Below, piece by piece: positions 1 through 10,060 of a DNA stretch of 64,000 nucleotides (its first letter is position 1; the number at the start of each line of letters is the position of its first letter). The stretch lies in contig NZ_CP030051.1 of the NCBI RefSeq assembly GCF_004114975.1, positions 434,001 through 498,000 on the forward strand, read 5' to 3'. Made by a program: the position numbers and the translations under genes. The notes beneath the pieces are model-generated. The model was not told the DNA's origin and ran no database searches. It saw only the letters and a program-made list of their open reading frames with translations. This DNA comes from Bradyrhizobium guangdongense (GTDB taxonomy: Bacteria; Pseudomonadota; Alphaproteobacteria; Rhizobiales; Xanthobacteraceae).

Positions 1-623
<623 letters not shown>

Positions 624-632
624 GGGCGAATG

Positions 633-1123
<491 letters not shown>

Positions 1124-1146
1124 GCCCCGGCGCATCGCACCGGGGC
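1124..1146 (+). terminator. Possible terminator hairpin after atpC
   Basis: GCCCCGG at 1124-1130 pairs with CCGGGGC at 1140-1146 around a 9-base loop immediately after the atpC stop codon. There is no U-tract after it (the sequence continues CAAAACTCC), so it is either a weak or Rho-assisted terminator or an mRNA 3'-end stabilising stem. Confidence 0.45.
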
Positions 1147-1270
1147 CAAAACTCCAAATTCCTGAACAAGTTCAGCGCTCGTCACCGGTGTGGCGGGCGC
1201 TGAAACTTTGTTGCACCGCGCCCGAGATAGCGGCATTCTGCGCCCGCGGAACTTCCGGGGCGGGTCACAG

Positions 1271-2926
1271 ATGAAACGCAAGATCGCGGCGATCTTCGCA
1301 GCCGATATTGCCGGGTACTCGAGGCTGGTCGCGGAGGACGAGGAGGAGACGCTGCGGCGTCTGGCCTCCTATCGCGAGGTTATCGACGATTTCATCGCTC
1401 GGGCAAGCGGGCGCATCTTCAACACGGCCGGTGACGCGGTGCTCGCGGAATTCCCAAGCGCGGTCGACGCGGTGCGCTGCGCGATCGACATCCAGGAATC
1501 CCTGCGAACGCGCAACATGGCCTATCCGCCGAGCCGGCAGATGTCGTTTCGCATCGGCATCACCATCGGCGACGTGGTCGAGCGCGACGGCGATCTCTTG
1601 GGGGACGGCGTCAACATCGCAGCCCGACTCGAGGGGCTGGCGGAAGTCGGCGGCATCTGCGTCTCCCGTGCCGTGCACGAGCAGGTCGCCAACAAGCTGT
1701 CGGTGCAGTTCGCCGATATCGGTGCGCAGGAAGTGAAGAACATCCCGACGCCGGTGCACGCCTACATGGTGGCGATGCGGCGCGAGGACGGGACTTATGC
1801 GACGCCGCAGGTGAAGAAGGTCGTCAAGGCCGCGCCCGCGCCGCACTGGATGTGGCCGCTGGTGGTCGGCGTCGTCTCCGTGGTCGCGATCGGCGTCGGC
1901 GGCTTCCTCTATTTCACCAAGCTCGAGACCGGTCAGGTCAAATCCGTCGAGGCATCGCTGCCTCCGGTTGCCGTGCCGTCACCCAGCCCGACGCCGACAA
2001 TGGCCGCGAAGGCACCGCTTCCCGTGCCGACGCCGATTTCCGCGCCGACCCAAATGGCTGCGGCGACACCGGCGCCAATCCCGTCGACGCCGGCGGCGTC
2101 GAATGGCAAGTTTCCGGTGGACGCGGTGCCGTTCATCGGCGAGCGCCAACGTTCCTTTCTCAGCAACGAATATTCGGCCGCTGGCGACTACAAGGCCTTC
2201 GCTCTCAGCATCGGCGGCTTCACCGGCGCCTCCATCAACCAGCCGAACGAGGAGTCCGCGCGCAGTGCCGCGCTCGACCAATGCCAGAAGCGCGCAGAGG
2301 GCGCGCAATCGCCGCGGCGCTGCGAGCTCTATGCGGTCGGTAACAAGGTGGTCTACAGCCATGGCAGCCCGCCGATGCCGCCGCAGCCCTGGGTGCGACA
2401 CGACGGCGTGACGGAGCGGCCGTTCGCCGCGAAAGATTTTCCGATGCTGCGCGATCAGGCCAGGACCCGTGTCGAGAACATCTACGCGCCGGCGTCGAAG
2501 TCGCGCGCGGTCGCGCTCGGTCCGGGCGGACAGTACTTCATGGTGCTGGGGGCGAGCTCGGTCGAGGAGGCAATGCGGCGTTCGCTGGAGTCCTGCGGCG
2601 CGATCGCGGGCTCGGCCTGCATGATCGTGACGGTCGACGACGTCTTCGTCGTGCCGATCCCGACGCTGCTCAGGGCGACCGGCTTCTTCCATGCCGCGAC
2701 CCATCCCTCGATCGTCGCCGATGCGCGCGACGACGTCGTCCGCAAGTTCGGCGATGGCACGGGCTGGAATGCCGTCGCCGTCGGCACCGCAGGACGTCCG
2801 GGCCTTGGCCTCAAGGCCGACGACGAGCAGACCGCCGTCAACGGCGCGCTCGCCGACTGCGCCAGGCACGACAGCGACTGCCACGTCATCGCGATCGGCC
2901 CGTTCACGGTGGGACCGATCAATTAG
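1271..2926 (+). CDS. Membrane class III adenylate/guanylate cyclase with triplicated C-terminal domain
   Basis: Predicted nucleotide cyclase making cAMP or cGMP. Residues 1-165 are a class III catalytic domain: metal-binding Asp in FAADIAGYS (D12) and in TAGDAVLAEF (D55), and the transition-state motif DGVNIAARLEG with N115 and R119. One transmembrane helix follows at about 193-215, then a Pro/Ala/Thr-rich linker (to about residue 285). The rest contains three related segments, each with a hydrophobic strand (KAFALSIGG, RAVALGPGG, NAVAVGTAG) followed by a pair of cysteines, resembling DUF4189-type repeats and predicted to be outside the membrane. The start at 1271 (MKRKIAAIF) is chosen over an upstream in-frame ATG at 1190 because cyclase homology begins there and GGGGCGGG lies just upstream. 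Purine specificity cannot be decided from sequence. Confidence 0.85.
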   Translation: MKRKIAAIFAADIAGYSRLVAEDEEETLRRLASYREVIDDFIARASGRIFNTAGDAVLAEFPSAVDAVRCAIDIQESLRTRNMAYPPSRQMSFRIGITIGDVVERDGDLLGDGVNIAARLEGLAEVGGICVSRAVHEQVANKLSVQFADIGAQEVKNIPTPVHAYMVAMRREDGTYATPQVKKVVKAAPAPHWMWPLVVGVVSVVAIGVGGFLYFTKLETGQVKSVEASLPPVAVPSPSPTPTMAAKAPLPVPTPISAPTQMAAATPAPIPSTPAASNGKFPVDAVPFIGERQRSFLSNEYSAAGDYKAFALSIGGFTGASINQPNEESARSAALDQCQKRAEGAQSPRRCELYAVGNKVVYSHGSPPMPPQPWVRHDGVTERPFAAKDFPMLRDQARTRVENIYAPASKSRAVALGPGGQYFMVLGASSVEEAMRRSLESCGAIAGSACMIVTVDDVFVVPIPTLLRATGFFHAATHPSIVADARDDVVRKFGDGTGWNAVAVGTAGRPGLGLKADDEQTAVNGALADCARHDSDCHVIAIGPFTVGPIN

Positions 2927-2970
2927 CGCATTGGCTCGCGCCGAAATTCTCTCATGATTTCAACCCACGC

Positions 2971-3001
2971 TCTACTGTGCATGGGGTTGTTTTCGATTTT
3001 C
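2971..3001. repeat. Dispersed ~30-base repeat, copy 1
   Basis: CTACTGTGCATGGGGTTG followed by TTTTCGATTTTCA. The same sequence recurs at 35419-35456 and, with a few changes, at 33282-33320, all in the same orientation. This copy lies between the convergent ends of the cyclase gene and rppH and reaches into the rppH stop codon. Confidence 0.75.
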
Positions 3002-3500
3002 AGCCGGCAAAGGGCGCAAACTCGCGCGCCACGGCGCGGTAGACGTCGCGGCGGAACGGCACCACGATGTCGGCCACGCGGTCGAGGCGCTCCCAGCGCC
3101 ACGCGTCGAACTCCGCGGGCTGGCCGTTGCGCGGCGTCAGCGGGTCGATCTCGTCGTCCTTGCCGGTGAAGCGCAGCGCGAACCACTTCTGGCGCTGGCC
3201 GCGAAACTTTGCCAGCCGATGCGTCTGCGGTCCGTCATAGGGCGGGAATTCGTAAGTGATCCAGTCGGTCTCGCCAAGGAATTCAGCGTTGACGACGTTG
3301 GTCTCCTCCCACAGCTCGCGCATCGCTGCATCGCGCAGATCCTCGCCCTCGTCGACGCCACCCTGCGGCATCTGCCAGTCGAAGCCGGGCAAGATGATCT
3401 CGGGGCCGTCGCCCTTGAAGCGGTGGCCGATCAGCACGCGGCCTTCGGCATTGAAGAGGGCGATGCCCACGTTGAGGCGGTAGGGCTTTGCACTGGTCAC
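3000..3500 (-). CDS. rppH: RNA pyrophosphohydrolase-like Nudix protein (copy 1)
   Basis: Nudix hydrolase of the RppH type, which removes pyrophosphate from 5'-triphosphorylated RNA and so starts mRNA decay. Of 166 residues, 47-69 carry the Nudix box (GGVDEGEDLRD then REL.EET), preceded by the RppH hallmark WQMPQGG and followed by [15 protein letters not shown], the segment typical of alphaproteobacterial RppH. It is the last gene of a long minus-strand run and lies 63 bases after a second RppH paralogue. The two copies differ clearly in sequence, so this is not a recent duplication. Dinucleoside polyphosphates are an alternative substrate. Confidence 0.88.
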   Translation of the reverse strand: MTSAKPYRLNVGIALFNAEGRVLIGHRFKGDGPEIILPGFDWQMPQGGVDEGEDLRDAAMRELWEETNVVNAEFLGETDWITYEFPPYDGPQTHRLAKFRGQRQKWFALRFTGKDDEIDPLTPRNGQPAEFDAWRWERLDRVADIVVPFRRDVYRAVAREFAPFAG

Positions 3501-3563
3501 GCGGGATCTCTCATTGTCGGTCCGGGCGATGCCTTAGCACCAAAGCCGGGCTGACAAGTTGTT

Positions 3564-4067
3564 CTAGCCCTCCGCCAGCCCGGAAAATTCCTTCACCACG
3601 CGCTCGTACACTGGGCGCTTGAAAGGGATGATCAGTGAGGGGAGGTTCTTCATCGGCTCCCATCGCCAGTTGACGAACTCGGCCTTGTGCCCGCCGCCGG
3701 GATTGGCGACGTTGATCTCGCTGTCCTTGCCGGTGAAGCGCACCGCGAACCATTTCTGGCGCTGGCCGCGATAGCGGCCCTTCCAGGCGCGTCCCGCCAC
3801 CGTGCGCGGAATGTCGTAAGTGAGCCAGTCCGGCACCTCGCCGAGCCGCTCGATCGAGCGCACGCTGGTCTCCTCATAGAGTTCGCGCTTGGCCGCCTCC
3901 CAGGTGTCCTCGCCGGGATCGACGCCGCCCTGCGGCATCTGCCAGACATGGCTGTCGTCGACATGCTCGATCCCGCCGGCGCGGCGACCGATGAATACCA
4001 GGCCTTTCGGGTTGATCAGCATCACGCCGACGCAGGTTCGGTAGGGCAGATCCTCATAACGCGCCAT
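3564..4067 (-). CDS. rppH: RNA pyrophosphohydrolase-like Nudix protein (copy 2)
   Basis: Second RppH-type Nudix hydrolase, 167 residues. It begins [22 protein letters not shown], like classical RppH proteins (PYR.cVGi), and has [13 protein letters not shown] followed by the catalytic RELYEET segment, then [16 protein letters not shown]. It is closer to the standard RppH N-terminus than the downstream copy. It sits between the YibQ-like gene and copy 1 on the same strand; spacing to copy 1 is 63 bases, consistent with cotranscription. Confidence 0.9.
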   Translation of the reverse strand: MARYEDLPYRTCVGVMLINPKGLVFIGRRAGGIEHVDDSHVWQMPQGGVDPGEDTWEAAKRELYEETSVRSIERLGEVPDWLTYDIPRTVAGRAWKGRYRGQRQKWFAVRFTGKDSEINVANPGGGHKAEFVNWRWEPMKNLPSLIIPFKRPVYERVVKEFSGLAEG

Positions 4068-4141
4068 TCCGCCAAACCCTCTCGCGTGCTGCCGGGACGC
4101 TATCGGGCCGCTCGAGGCCCGTGGCGTACCAATTCGTTGAT

Positions 4142-5362
4142 TTAGCTGGATTTTGATTTCAGCATCGCTGATGTCAATGGCACCAAAAGGATACCTCGGT
4201 CGCTCAATGTCTTGATCCAGGCACTGATGCGCTCGATCGAGACGGGCAGCGCGGAGGCGGTGCCGACGGCAACGCCCCGCTCGCGGGCCAGGGATTCCAG
4301 CTTGTTCAGGGCACGGTCGATCTCGGCCGGGGTCGGCACGGCGTCGAGCGCGATGTCGCCCTTGCCGAACGGCACGGACAGGCTTGCCGCAGCCATGGAC
4401 GCGACGCTGCGGGGCGAAGAGCCGTCGTCGAAGAAGCCGAGCCCGCGCTTGGCCGCCTCGCGGATGATCGGCTGCATTGCCGGCTCCGTCGCAATGAAGC
4501 GCGCGCCCATGAAGTTGGTGATGCCGGCATAGCCCTGCATCCGGCTCAGGTGCCAGTACAGGCGGTCGGTATTCTGGTCAGTGGTGAGCGAGGTCAGCAG
4601 CGTCTGCGGACCCGGATCGTTGTCCGGAAAATCGTAGGGCTCCATCGGGATCTGCAGGAAGATCTCGTGGCGCTGGGCGCGGGCGCGCTCGGCGAGCTTG
4701 CCGGGGTCGGCGCCATAGGGCGTGAAGGCCAGTGTCACCGCGCCCGGCAGCTTCATGATCGCATCGGTGGTCTTGGCAGCGCCGACGCCGAGGCCGCCGA
4801 TCACGATCGCCACGACGGGCATTTTCGCCGCCTTGGCCCGGTCGGCGTCGGCTGCGTAGACGTTGAACGGCTTGAGATCGCCCGAGATCACGGGGATCAT
4901 GCCGTAGCGGGATTTTTCCAGCAGCTTGGGATCGATTCCAGCCATGACGGGCGGCGGCGCGGAAGCCGCCTCGCCCTTGTCGGCGGGATCGCCTGCGCCG
5001 ATCACCACGTCGTGGCGCGCGCCGGTCGAGCCGTCGATCATGGTGACGGTCTTGTGCTCGCCGGCGGCGGCCTCTTTCGGCGCCTCCTTGGCCGCGTGCT
5101 TGCTCTCCTGGGCGTGCTCTGCGCCGGCGGCTCCGGCAGCCTTCTCACCTGCGGCCTTCGGATCGGGGATCGCGATCCGCGTGATCGGCTCGCCGCCGAG
5201 CGGGTCCTTGTTGAAGATGGCAAAGCCCGCAAAGCCGACCAGGAACAGGCCGAGCAGCACCGCCAGCAGCTGCATGACAGTGAACGGCAGCCGCAGCCGC
5301 CGTTTCCGGCGCGGCTTGTCCTGTCCGAGCGGGGCGCTCAGATCATCGGCCGTCTCAGTCAT
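4142..5362 (-). CDS. Divergent polysaccharide deacetylase family protein (YibQ/DUF610-like)
   Basis: Envelope protein of the divergent polysaccharide deacetylase family, often found next to ctpA and M23 peptidases in alphaproteobacteria. It has 406 residues: a basic cytoplasmic N-terminus ([10 protein letters not shown]), one transmembrane helix at about 28-50, an Ala/Lys-rich linker, and a C-terminal domain from about residue 180 beginning [13 protein letters not shown], with [29 protein letters not shown], and [14 protein letters not shown]. Family members usually lack the full set of deacetylase metal ligands, so activity is doubtful. It is downstream of ctpA in the same direction, but a strong terminator-like hairpin lies between them. 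Confidence 0.82.
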   Translation of the reverse strand: MTETADDLSAPLGQDKPRRKRRLRLPFTVMQLLAVLLGLFLVGFAGFAIFNKDPLGGEPITRIAIPDPKAAGEKAAGAAGAEHAQESKHAAKEAPKEAAAGEHKTVTMIDGSTGARHDVVIGAGDPADKGEAASAPPPVMAGIDPKLLEKSRYGMIPVISGDLKPFNVYAADADRAKAAKMPVVAIVIGGLGVGAAKTTDAIMKLPGAVTLAFTPYGADPGKLAERARAQRHEIFLQIPMEPYDFPDNDPGPQTLLTSLTTDQNTDRLYWHLSRMQGYAGITNFMGARFIATEPAMQPIIREAAKRGLGFFDDGSSPRSVASMAAASLSVPFGKGDIALDAVPTPAEIDRALNKLESLARERGVAVGTASALPVSIERISAWIKTLSDRGILLVPLTSAMLKSKSS

Positions 5363-5449
5363 GCGCGATCCCGAATCACTGAAGCCGACGATACCACGCC
5401 GGGGTCAAGCGGCGGCAGGCCGGGAGAGGCCGGGGAGACCAGGAGTTCC

Positions 5450-5482
5450 AAGCAAAAAGGGCGGCCCTTGGAGCCGCCCTTT
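5450..5482 (-). terminator. Intrinsic terminator downstream of ctpA
   Basis: Read on the minus strand, AAAGGGCGGC (5482-5473) and GCCGCCCTTT (5465-5456) form a perfect 10-bp stem with a 7-base loop, followed by TTTTTGCTT. It stands 23 bases after the ctpA stop codon and so separates ctpA from the YibQ-like gene. Confidence 0.85.
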
Positions 5483-5504
5483 CCGACAGATCGGATGGTT
5501 GCGC

Positions 5505-6866
5505 TTAGTTCGCCGCTTTGGGCTTGTCGGCGGGCACGGCCTTGCTGTCGTTGCCCGGCGTCGGCGCCGCGGAGGCGCTGTTCTTGATGCCGTGGAGCAG
5601 ATCGTCGGCGAGCTTGAGCGCCTTGTCATCCTTGGCGTCCGGCGGGACGTAGGACTGCGAGCCGGTCTTCTCGTCGCCGTCGTTCTTGAGATGGCCGCGC
5701 AGCGAAGCTTCGCCCTTGGTGTCGGTGCGCGATTTCAGCTCTTCCGGCACGTCCTGCAGCACTTCGATATCGGGCACGATGCCCTTGGCCTGGATCGACT
5801 TGCCCGACGGCGTGTAATAGCGCGCGGTGGTCAGACGCAGCGCGCCGTTGCCCGAGCCGAGCGGGATGATGGTCTGCACCGAGCCCTTGCCGAACGAGCG
5901 CGTGCCGACGATCGTCGCGCGCTTGTGGTCCTGCAGCGCGCCGGCGACGATTTCCGACGCCGAGGCCGAACCGCCGTTGACCAGCACGATGATCGGCTTG
6001 CCCTTGGTGAGGTCGCCCGCATGCGCGGTGCGGCGCTGCGTCTCCTCGGCATTGCGGCCGCGGGTCGAGACGATCTCGCCCTTCTCGAGGAACGCGTCGG
6101 ACACGGTGACGGCCTCTTCGAGCAGGCCGCCCGGATTGTTGCGAAGGTCGATGATGTAGCCCTTGAGCTTGTCGCCGATCTGGCCCGAGAGGTTCGCGAT
6201 CTCTTTCTTTAGGCCTTCGGTGGTCTGCTCGTTGAAAGTGGTGATGCGGATGTATGCGATGTCGTCGGCCTCGACGCGCGCGCGCACCGAGCGGACGCGG
6301 ATGTTGTCGCGCACCAGCGTGACGTCGATCGGATTGTCCTGGCCCTTGCGGACGATCTTCAGCTTGATCTTGGTGTTGACGGGCCCGCGCATCTTCTCGA
6401 CCGCTTGGTTCAGGGTCAGGCCCTGCACCGCTTCATCGTCGAGATTGGTGATGATGTCGTTGGCCATGATGCCGGCGCGCGAGGCCGGCGTATCGTCGAT
6501 CGGCGAGACCACCTTGATCAGGCCGTCTTCCATGGTGACCTCGATGCCGAGGCCGCCGAACTCGCCGCGGGTCTGCACCTGCATGTCGCGGAAGCTCTTG
6601 GCATCCATGTAGCTTGAATGCGGATCGAGGCCCGTCAGCATGCCGCTGATCGCGGATTCGACCAGCTTGGTGTCGTCGGGCTTCTCGACATAGTCGGAGC
6701 GCACGCGCTCGAAGACGTCCCCGAACAAATTGAGCTGGCGATACGTATCGGCGGTCGCGGCTCGCGCGCTGGAGCCCATGAACACTGCGCGCGGCTGGGT
6801 TACGAACAGCGTCAGCGCCGCACCGGTGGCCGCGCTGAGGAGGATAACTGAAGTCTTGCGCATCAT
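5505..6866 (-). CDS. ctpA: Carboxy-terminal processing protease, S41 family
   Basis: Periplasmic serine protease that trims or degrades envelope proteins, in several bacteria the regulators of murein hydrolases. The 453-residue product starts with a signal/anchor sequence (MMRKTSVILLSAATGAALT), has a PDZ domain at about 95-180 (GGLGIEVTMEDGL), and an S41 catalytic core with the Ser in NGGSASASEIVAGAL and the Lys in FGKGSVQTI. The C-terminal tail is Asp/Lys-rich. Its start overlaps the stop of the upstream M23-family gene by 4 bases, so the two are translationally coupled; this pairing fits a protease acting on a murein hydrolase activator or its target. Confidence 0.95.
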   Translation of the reverse strand: MMRKTSVILLSAATGAALTLFVTQPRAVFMGSSARAATADTYRQLNLFGDVFERVRSDYVEKPDDTKLVESAISGMLTGLDPHSSYMDAKSFRDMQVQTRGEFGGLGIEVTMEDGLIKVVSPIDDTPASRAGIMANDIITNLDDEAVQGLTLNQAVEKMRGPVNTKIKLKIVRKGQDNPIDVTLVRDNIRVRSVRARVEADDIAYIRITTFNEQTTEGLKKEIANLSGQIGDKLKGYIIDLRNNPGGLLEEAVTVSDAFLEKGEIVSTRGRNAEETQRRTAHAGDLTKGKPIIVLVNGGSASASEIVAGALQDHKRATIVGTRSFGKGSVQTIIPLGSGNGALRLTTARYYTPSGKSIQAKGIVPDIEVLQDVPEELKSRTDTKGEASLRGHLKNDGDEKTGSQSYVPPDAKDDKALKLADDLLHGIKNSASAAPTPGNDSKAVPADKPKAAN

Positions 6867-8215
6867 CCGCGAACCTTCTCGCCTTCATTTGCGGCCCACC
6901 ATGGGCCTGGATCGATTGGAGTGCCGTCCTTACGGAACTCGACATACAGCACAGGTTGACTCGCGTTCGTGGCGAGAATGGAGGCGACTTGAGAGGTCGA
7001 CCCCATGGTCGCGACCGGCTCCCCCGTGAGCACAAACTGACCGATGTTGACCGAAATGCGCTCCATCCCGGCGATCAGGACATGATACCCGCCCCCGGCA
7101 TTGAGGATCAAGAGTTGTCCATAGCTGCGGAACGGGCCGGCATAGACCACCCAGCCGTCGCAGGGCGTCGTGACCTGGGAGCCGGGCTTGGTGGCCAGCG
7201 AAATACCCTTCTGGACCCCGCCGAGCCCATCGGAACCGCCAAAGTCCCTGATCTTGTTACCGTTAACTGGCAAGGGCAGGAGCCCCTTGGCCGAGGCGAA
7301 CAGGATGGCCGGGCTGGTCCGGGAGCGGTCCTTGAACACGGCCGGGCCGGGCTTGGCGCTGGCGGATGCTGCGGCCGCCTTTGCTTCGGCCTGCTTGGCG
7401 GCCTCGGCCGCCTTCTCAGCTGCCTTGGCCGCGCTTTGCAGATCCTGCTCCATCTTGGCGATCAGCCCCTGGAGATCGCCGACCTGCTTTGACAGCGTGA
7501 TGGCGCGTGAATTCTCGGCGTCGAGATCCTTCTCGCGCGAGGCCTGCTGACGCTGGCGCTCGTCGACCAGGGCCGTGAGGCGGGTCTGGTCGTTGCGGAT
7601 CTTGTCGCGGTCGGAGGCGAGCTGGTCGCGTTCGCTCGCGATACTCTTGCGCAAGGCCACGAGATCGCCGAGCTCGCTTGCGATCTTTTCGGCGCGGCCG
7701 CGCAATTCCGGCACCACCGCGCCGAGCAGCATCGCGGTGCGCAGCGATTGCAGCGCATCTTCCGGCCGCACCAGCAACGCCGGTGGTGTGCGCCGGCCGG
7801 CGCGTTGCAGCGCCGCCAGCACCTCGACGATGTCGGCACGGCGCGAATCGAGCGAGGCGCGGGCCTCCTGCTCGCGGCCGTTCAGCGTCCTCAGCCGCGC
7901 TTCGGCCTCGTCGATCTTGGTCTCGACGGTGCGGACGTTGGCGGCGGTGTCGATCAATTGCTGATTGAGCTGGGTGCGGTCCTGGCCGAGCGCGGTGATC
8001 TCGGCCTTGAGCTTGGCCTGCGCCTCCTCCGCGCTCTTCTGCCGGGCACGCGCGGCCTCCAGCTCCTGCTCGCGCTGCTTGATGGCATCTGGCGAAACGG
8101 CTGCGGCCTGTGGCGCCGGCGCCGCCGTCGGAGCTTGTGCGAGGCTGTCGTCGGCGAAAAGGCTTGCGCCGGCGCAGCTTGCAATCAGCAGCAAATTGAG
8201 AATCGGCGCGCGCAT
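6863..8215 (-). CDS. Murein hydrolase activator, EnvC/M23 family
   Basis: Periplasmic coiled-coil protein with a C-terminal LytM (M23) domain, predicted to activate amidases that split septal peptidoglycan. It has 450 residues: a signal peptide (LNLLLIASCAGASLF), long coiled coils at about 45-260 (KQREQELEAARARQKS and onward), an Ala/Lys-rich spacer, and the LytM domain from about 310 (RDFGGSDGLGGVQKGISLA, then GWVVYAGPFRSYGQLLIL and YHVLIAGM). The usual catalytic HxxxD of active M23 peptidases is replaced by GVQKGIS, which fits an EnvC-type activator rather than an enzyme. It overlaps ctpA by 4 bases. Confidence 0.88.
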   Translation of the reverse strand: MRAPILNLLLIASCAGASLFADDSLAQAPTAAPAPQAAAVSPDAIKQREQELEAARARQKSAEEAQAKLKAEITALGQDRTQLNQQLIDTAANVRTVETKIDEAEARLRTLNGREQEARASLDSRRADIVEVLAALQRAGRRTPPALLVRPEDALQSLRTAMLLGAVVPELRGRAEKIASELGDLVALRKSIASERDQLASDRDKIRNDQTRLTALVDERQRQQASREKDLDAENSRAITLSKQVGDLQGLIAKMEQDLQSAAKAAEKAAEAAKQAEAKAAAASASAKPGPAVFKDRSRTSPAILFASAKGLLPLPVNGNKIRDFGGSDGLGGVQKGISLATKPGSQVTTPCDGWVVYAGPFRSYGQLLILNAGGGYHVLIAGMERISVNIGQFVLTGEPVATMGSTSQVASILATNASQPVLYVEFRKDGTPIDPGPWWAANEGEKVRG

Positions 8216-8246
8216 CTTGTCGGCAAGGTGCTCGTTCTGGCGCGAA

Positions 8247-8729
8247 TCACGCGCGATGATAGGGATGGCCTGCCAGGATGGTGGCAGCCCGATACAACTG
8301 TTCCAGAAGCATGACGCGGACCATTTGATGCGGCCAGGTCGCAGAGCCGAACGCGATCGCGAGTTTGGCCTTACGGCGTAATTCGGGCGAAAGTCCGTCC
8401 GCCCCTCCGATCACGAAGATAGTATGACCCGCGCCCTCGTCCCGCCAGCGCCCGAGATGCCGTGCGAATACGGTGGACTCGAGATTCTGGCCGCGCTCGT
8501 CCATCGCCACCAGGATCGATTTGTCCGGAATATGCGCCGAGATCGCCGCGGCCTCTTCGGCCATCCGTGTCGCGGTATCGCGCGCGCGGCTCTCCGGGAT
8601 TTCCTGGATGGTCAGCTCGCGGAATCCGAGCTTGCGGCCGGCCTCGTCGAACCGCTCGAAATAGCGGTCGGCGAGCTCCCGTTCGGGGCCCTGCTTCAGC
8701 CGGCCCACCGCAATGACAGCAACACGCAT
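8247..8729 (-). CDS. rlmH: 23S rRNA (pseudouridine1915-N3)-methyltransferase
   Basis: SPOUT-class methyltransferase that methylates pseudouridine 1915 in helix 69 of 23S rRNA. The 160-residue product starts MRVAVIAVGRLKQGPERE and contains the SAM-binding knot residues VIGGADGLSPELR and the C-terminal FGSATWPHQMVRVMLLEQLYRA, both hallmarks of RlmH. I use the ATG at 8729; an in-frame upstream ATG at 8765 would add 12 residues with no family similarity. The rsfS-rlmH order is the standard one and suggests cotranscription. Confidence 0.94.
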   Translation of the reverse strand: MRVAVIAVGRLKQGPERELADRYFERFDEAGRKLGFRELTIQEIPESRARDTATRMAEEAAAISAHIPDKSILVAMDERGQNLESTVFARHLGRWRDEGAGHTIFVIGGADGLSPELRRKAKLAIAFGSATWPHQMVRVMLLEQLYRAATILAGHPYHRA

Positions 8730-8823
8730 AGCGTCTCTTGGATCGCGCGCACCATGCGCGCGCACGACGCTAGCATGCGCGTCGGCCGATTCGAAATCGG
8801 CCAGGTGGGTCTACCGAGCCGTC

Positions 8824-9261
8824 CTAGATCGCCTTCGCCGCCCCTGGGCCCTGGGTGTACAATCTTTCCAGATTGTAGAACTCGCGGACCTCGGGTCGGA
8901 AAACGTGCACGATCACGTCGCCGGAATCGATCAGCACCCAGTCGCAATTGGGCAAGCCCTCGACGTGGATGTTCTTGATGCCGTTTTCCTTGAGGCTCTT
9001 CGTCACGTTCTCCGCGATCGCGCCGACGTGCCGGTTCACCCGGCCCGTGGTGACGATCATGTAGTCGGAGTACGCCGATTTGCCGCGAAGGTCGATTGTG
9101 ACCGTCTCTTCCGCCTTCATGTCCTCGAGGCGGGAGAGGATCAGGCTCAGCGTCTTGTCGGCGTCGGGTTGCGCCTTCAAGGCCGCAGCTTGGGTCGATG
9201 TTTTACGCGTAGGCTTCGCAACCTTGGGTAAAACAGACTTCGATGAAGTCGTCTTGGACAA
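8824..9261 (-). CDS. rsfS: Ribosome silencing factor RsfS
   Basis: Binds ribosomal protein L14 and blocks joining of the 30S and 50S subunits in slow growth. The core starts at about residue 35 (LSLILSRLEDMKAEE) and has the conserved TIDLRGKSAYSDYMIV, GRVNRHVGAI and the C-terminal DWVLIDSGDVIVHVF with REFYNLERLY. The reading frame has no ATG before the core; a TTG at 9261 gives 145 residues, and a CTG six codons upstream is better placed behind AAAGGAA, so the start is uncertain. It lies between nadD and rlmH in the usual order. Confidence 0.9.
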   Translation of the reverse strand: MSKTTSSKSVLPKVAKPTRKTSTQAAALKAQPDADKTLSLILSRLEDMKAEETVTIDLRGKSAYSDYMIVTTGRVNRHVGAIAENVTKSLKENGIKNIHVEGLPNCDWVLIDSGDVIVHVFRPEVREFYNLERLYTQGPGAAKAI

Positions 9262-9392
9262 TACAGATGTGGTCAGGGACCATTCCTTTCACTGTATCGC
9301 GAACGCCGAATCCGGCGCTCACTGGTTACACTACATCATGTGGGGTTAAGGGTTTCAATATGCCAGAGAGCCCCACATCCGCACTCTCCGCC

Positions 9393-10037
9393 TCACATCG
9401 TACCTTTCCAGCTCCCGTCCGGGTTCCGCAGACCCGTTGAGGACAGGTTGAGCTTCAATCCGGTCAGGAACACCCAGGCTGGCGCCGGCCGGTCCGCAAG
9501 CAGGGCCGCCTTGTTCTCCGGCAGGCGGTAGCGCGCCAGCGCTGTGGCGGCCGGCGAGGCGAGGGCACGAAAGCTTTGCGGCGGGCGATCGATGACTGCC
9601 ATCGGGACCTGCGCGGCGATGCGCCGCCAGTCCTGCCAACGATGGAATTGAGCGAGGTTGTCGGCGCCCATGATCCAGACAAAGCGCAGGCCCGGGAAGC
9701 GGCGGCGCAAGGTGTTGATCGTGTCGATAGTATAGCGGGTGCGAATGACGGATTCGAGACAGCTCACCTCGATCCTGGGGTCGTCAGCGACGTCGCGCGC
9801 GGCCTGCATGCGCTCGCCGAGCTCGTGAAGGTTGCCGTTCTCCTTGAGGGGATTGCCCGGAGTCACCAGCCACCAGACGCGGTCGAGCTGCAATCGTTTG
9901 AGCGCGAACCGGCTGATCGCGCGATGGGCCTGATGCGGCGGGTTGAACGAGCCGCCGAGCAGGCCGATGCGCATGCCCGGTGTGTGGGGCGGGACCGCTT
10001 GCGCCACGAAGCGCGGCACGACGAAATTGTTGCTCAA
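9393..10037 (-). CDS. nadD: Nicotinate-nucleotide adenylyltransferase
   Basis: Transfers AMP from ATP to nicotinate mononucleotide in NAD synthesis. The nucleotidyltransferase motif is [17 protein letters not shown], with GGSFNPPH at about residues 28-35 and the second conserved part [12 protein letters not shown] near the C-terminus. [13 protein letters not shown] and [14 protein letters not shown] are also typical. The TTG at 10037 gives 214 residues including a 21-residue extension ([16 protein letters not shown]); the ATG at 9974 would start directly at MRIGLLGG. I keep the longer form with moderate certainty. It sits 23 bases after proA. Confidence 0.94.
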   Translation of the reverse strand: MSNNFVVPRFVAQAVPPHTPGMRIGLLGGSFNPPHQAHRAISRFALKRLQLDRVWWLVTPGNPLKENGNLHELGERMQAARDVADDPRIEVSCLESVIRTRYTIDTINTLRRRFPGLRFVWIMGADNLAQFHRWQDWRRIAAQVPMAVIDRPPQSFRALASPAATALARYRLPENKAALLADRPAPAWVFLTGLKLNLSSTGLRNPDGSWKGTM

Positions 10038-10060
10038 TGCCCCGCGCCCTGCAACGTTGC

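Noticed and set aside
1979..2884. Long minus-strand open frame inside the cyclase gene
   Set aside because: GC-rich shadow frame, arginine-rich and without family features, while the plus-strand frame has cyclase motifs.
4550..6212. Two long plus-strand open frames (345 and 428 residues) opposite the YibQ-like and ctpA genes
   Set aside because: They have low-complexity Arg/Ala/Gly composition and lie over two well-supported minus-strand genes.
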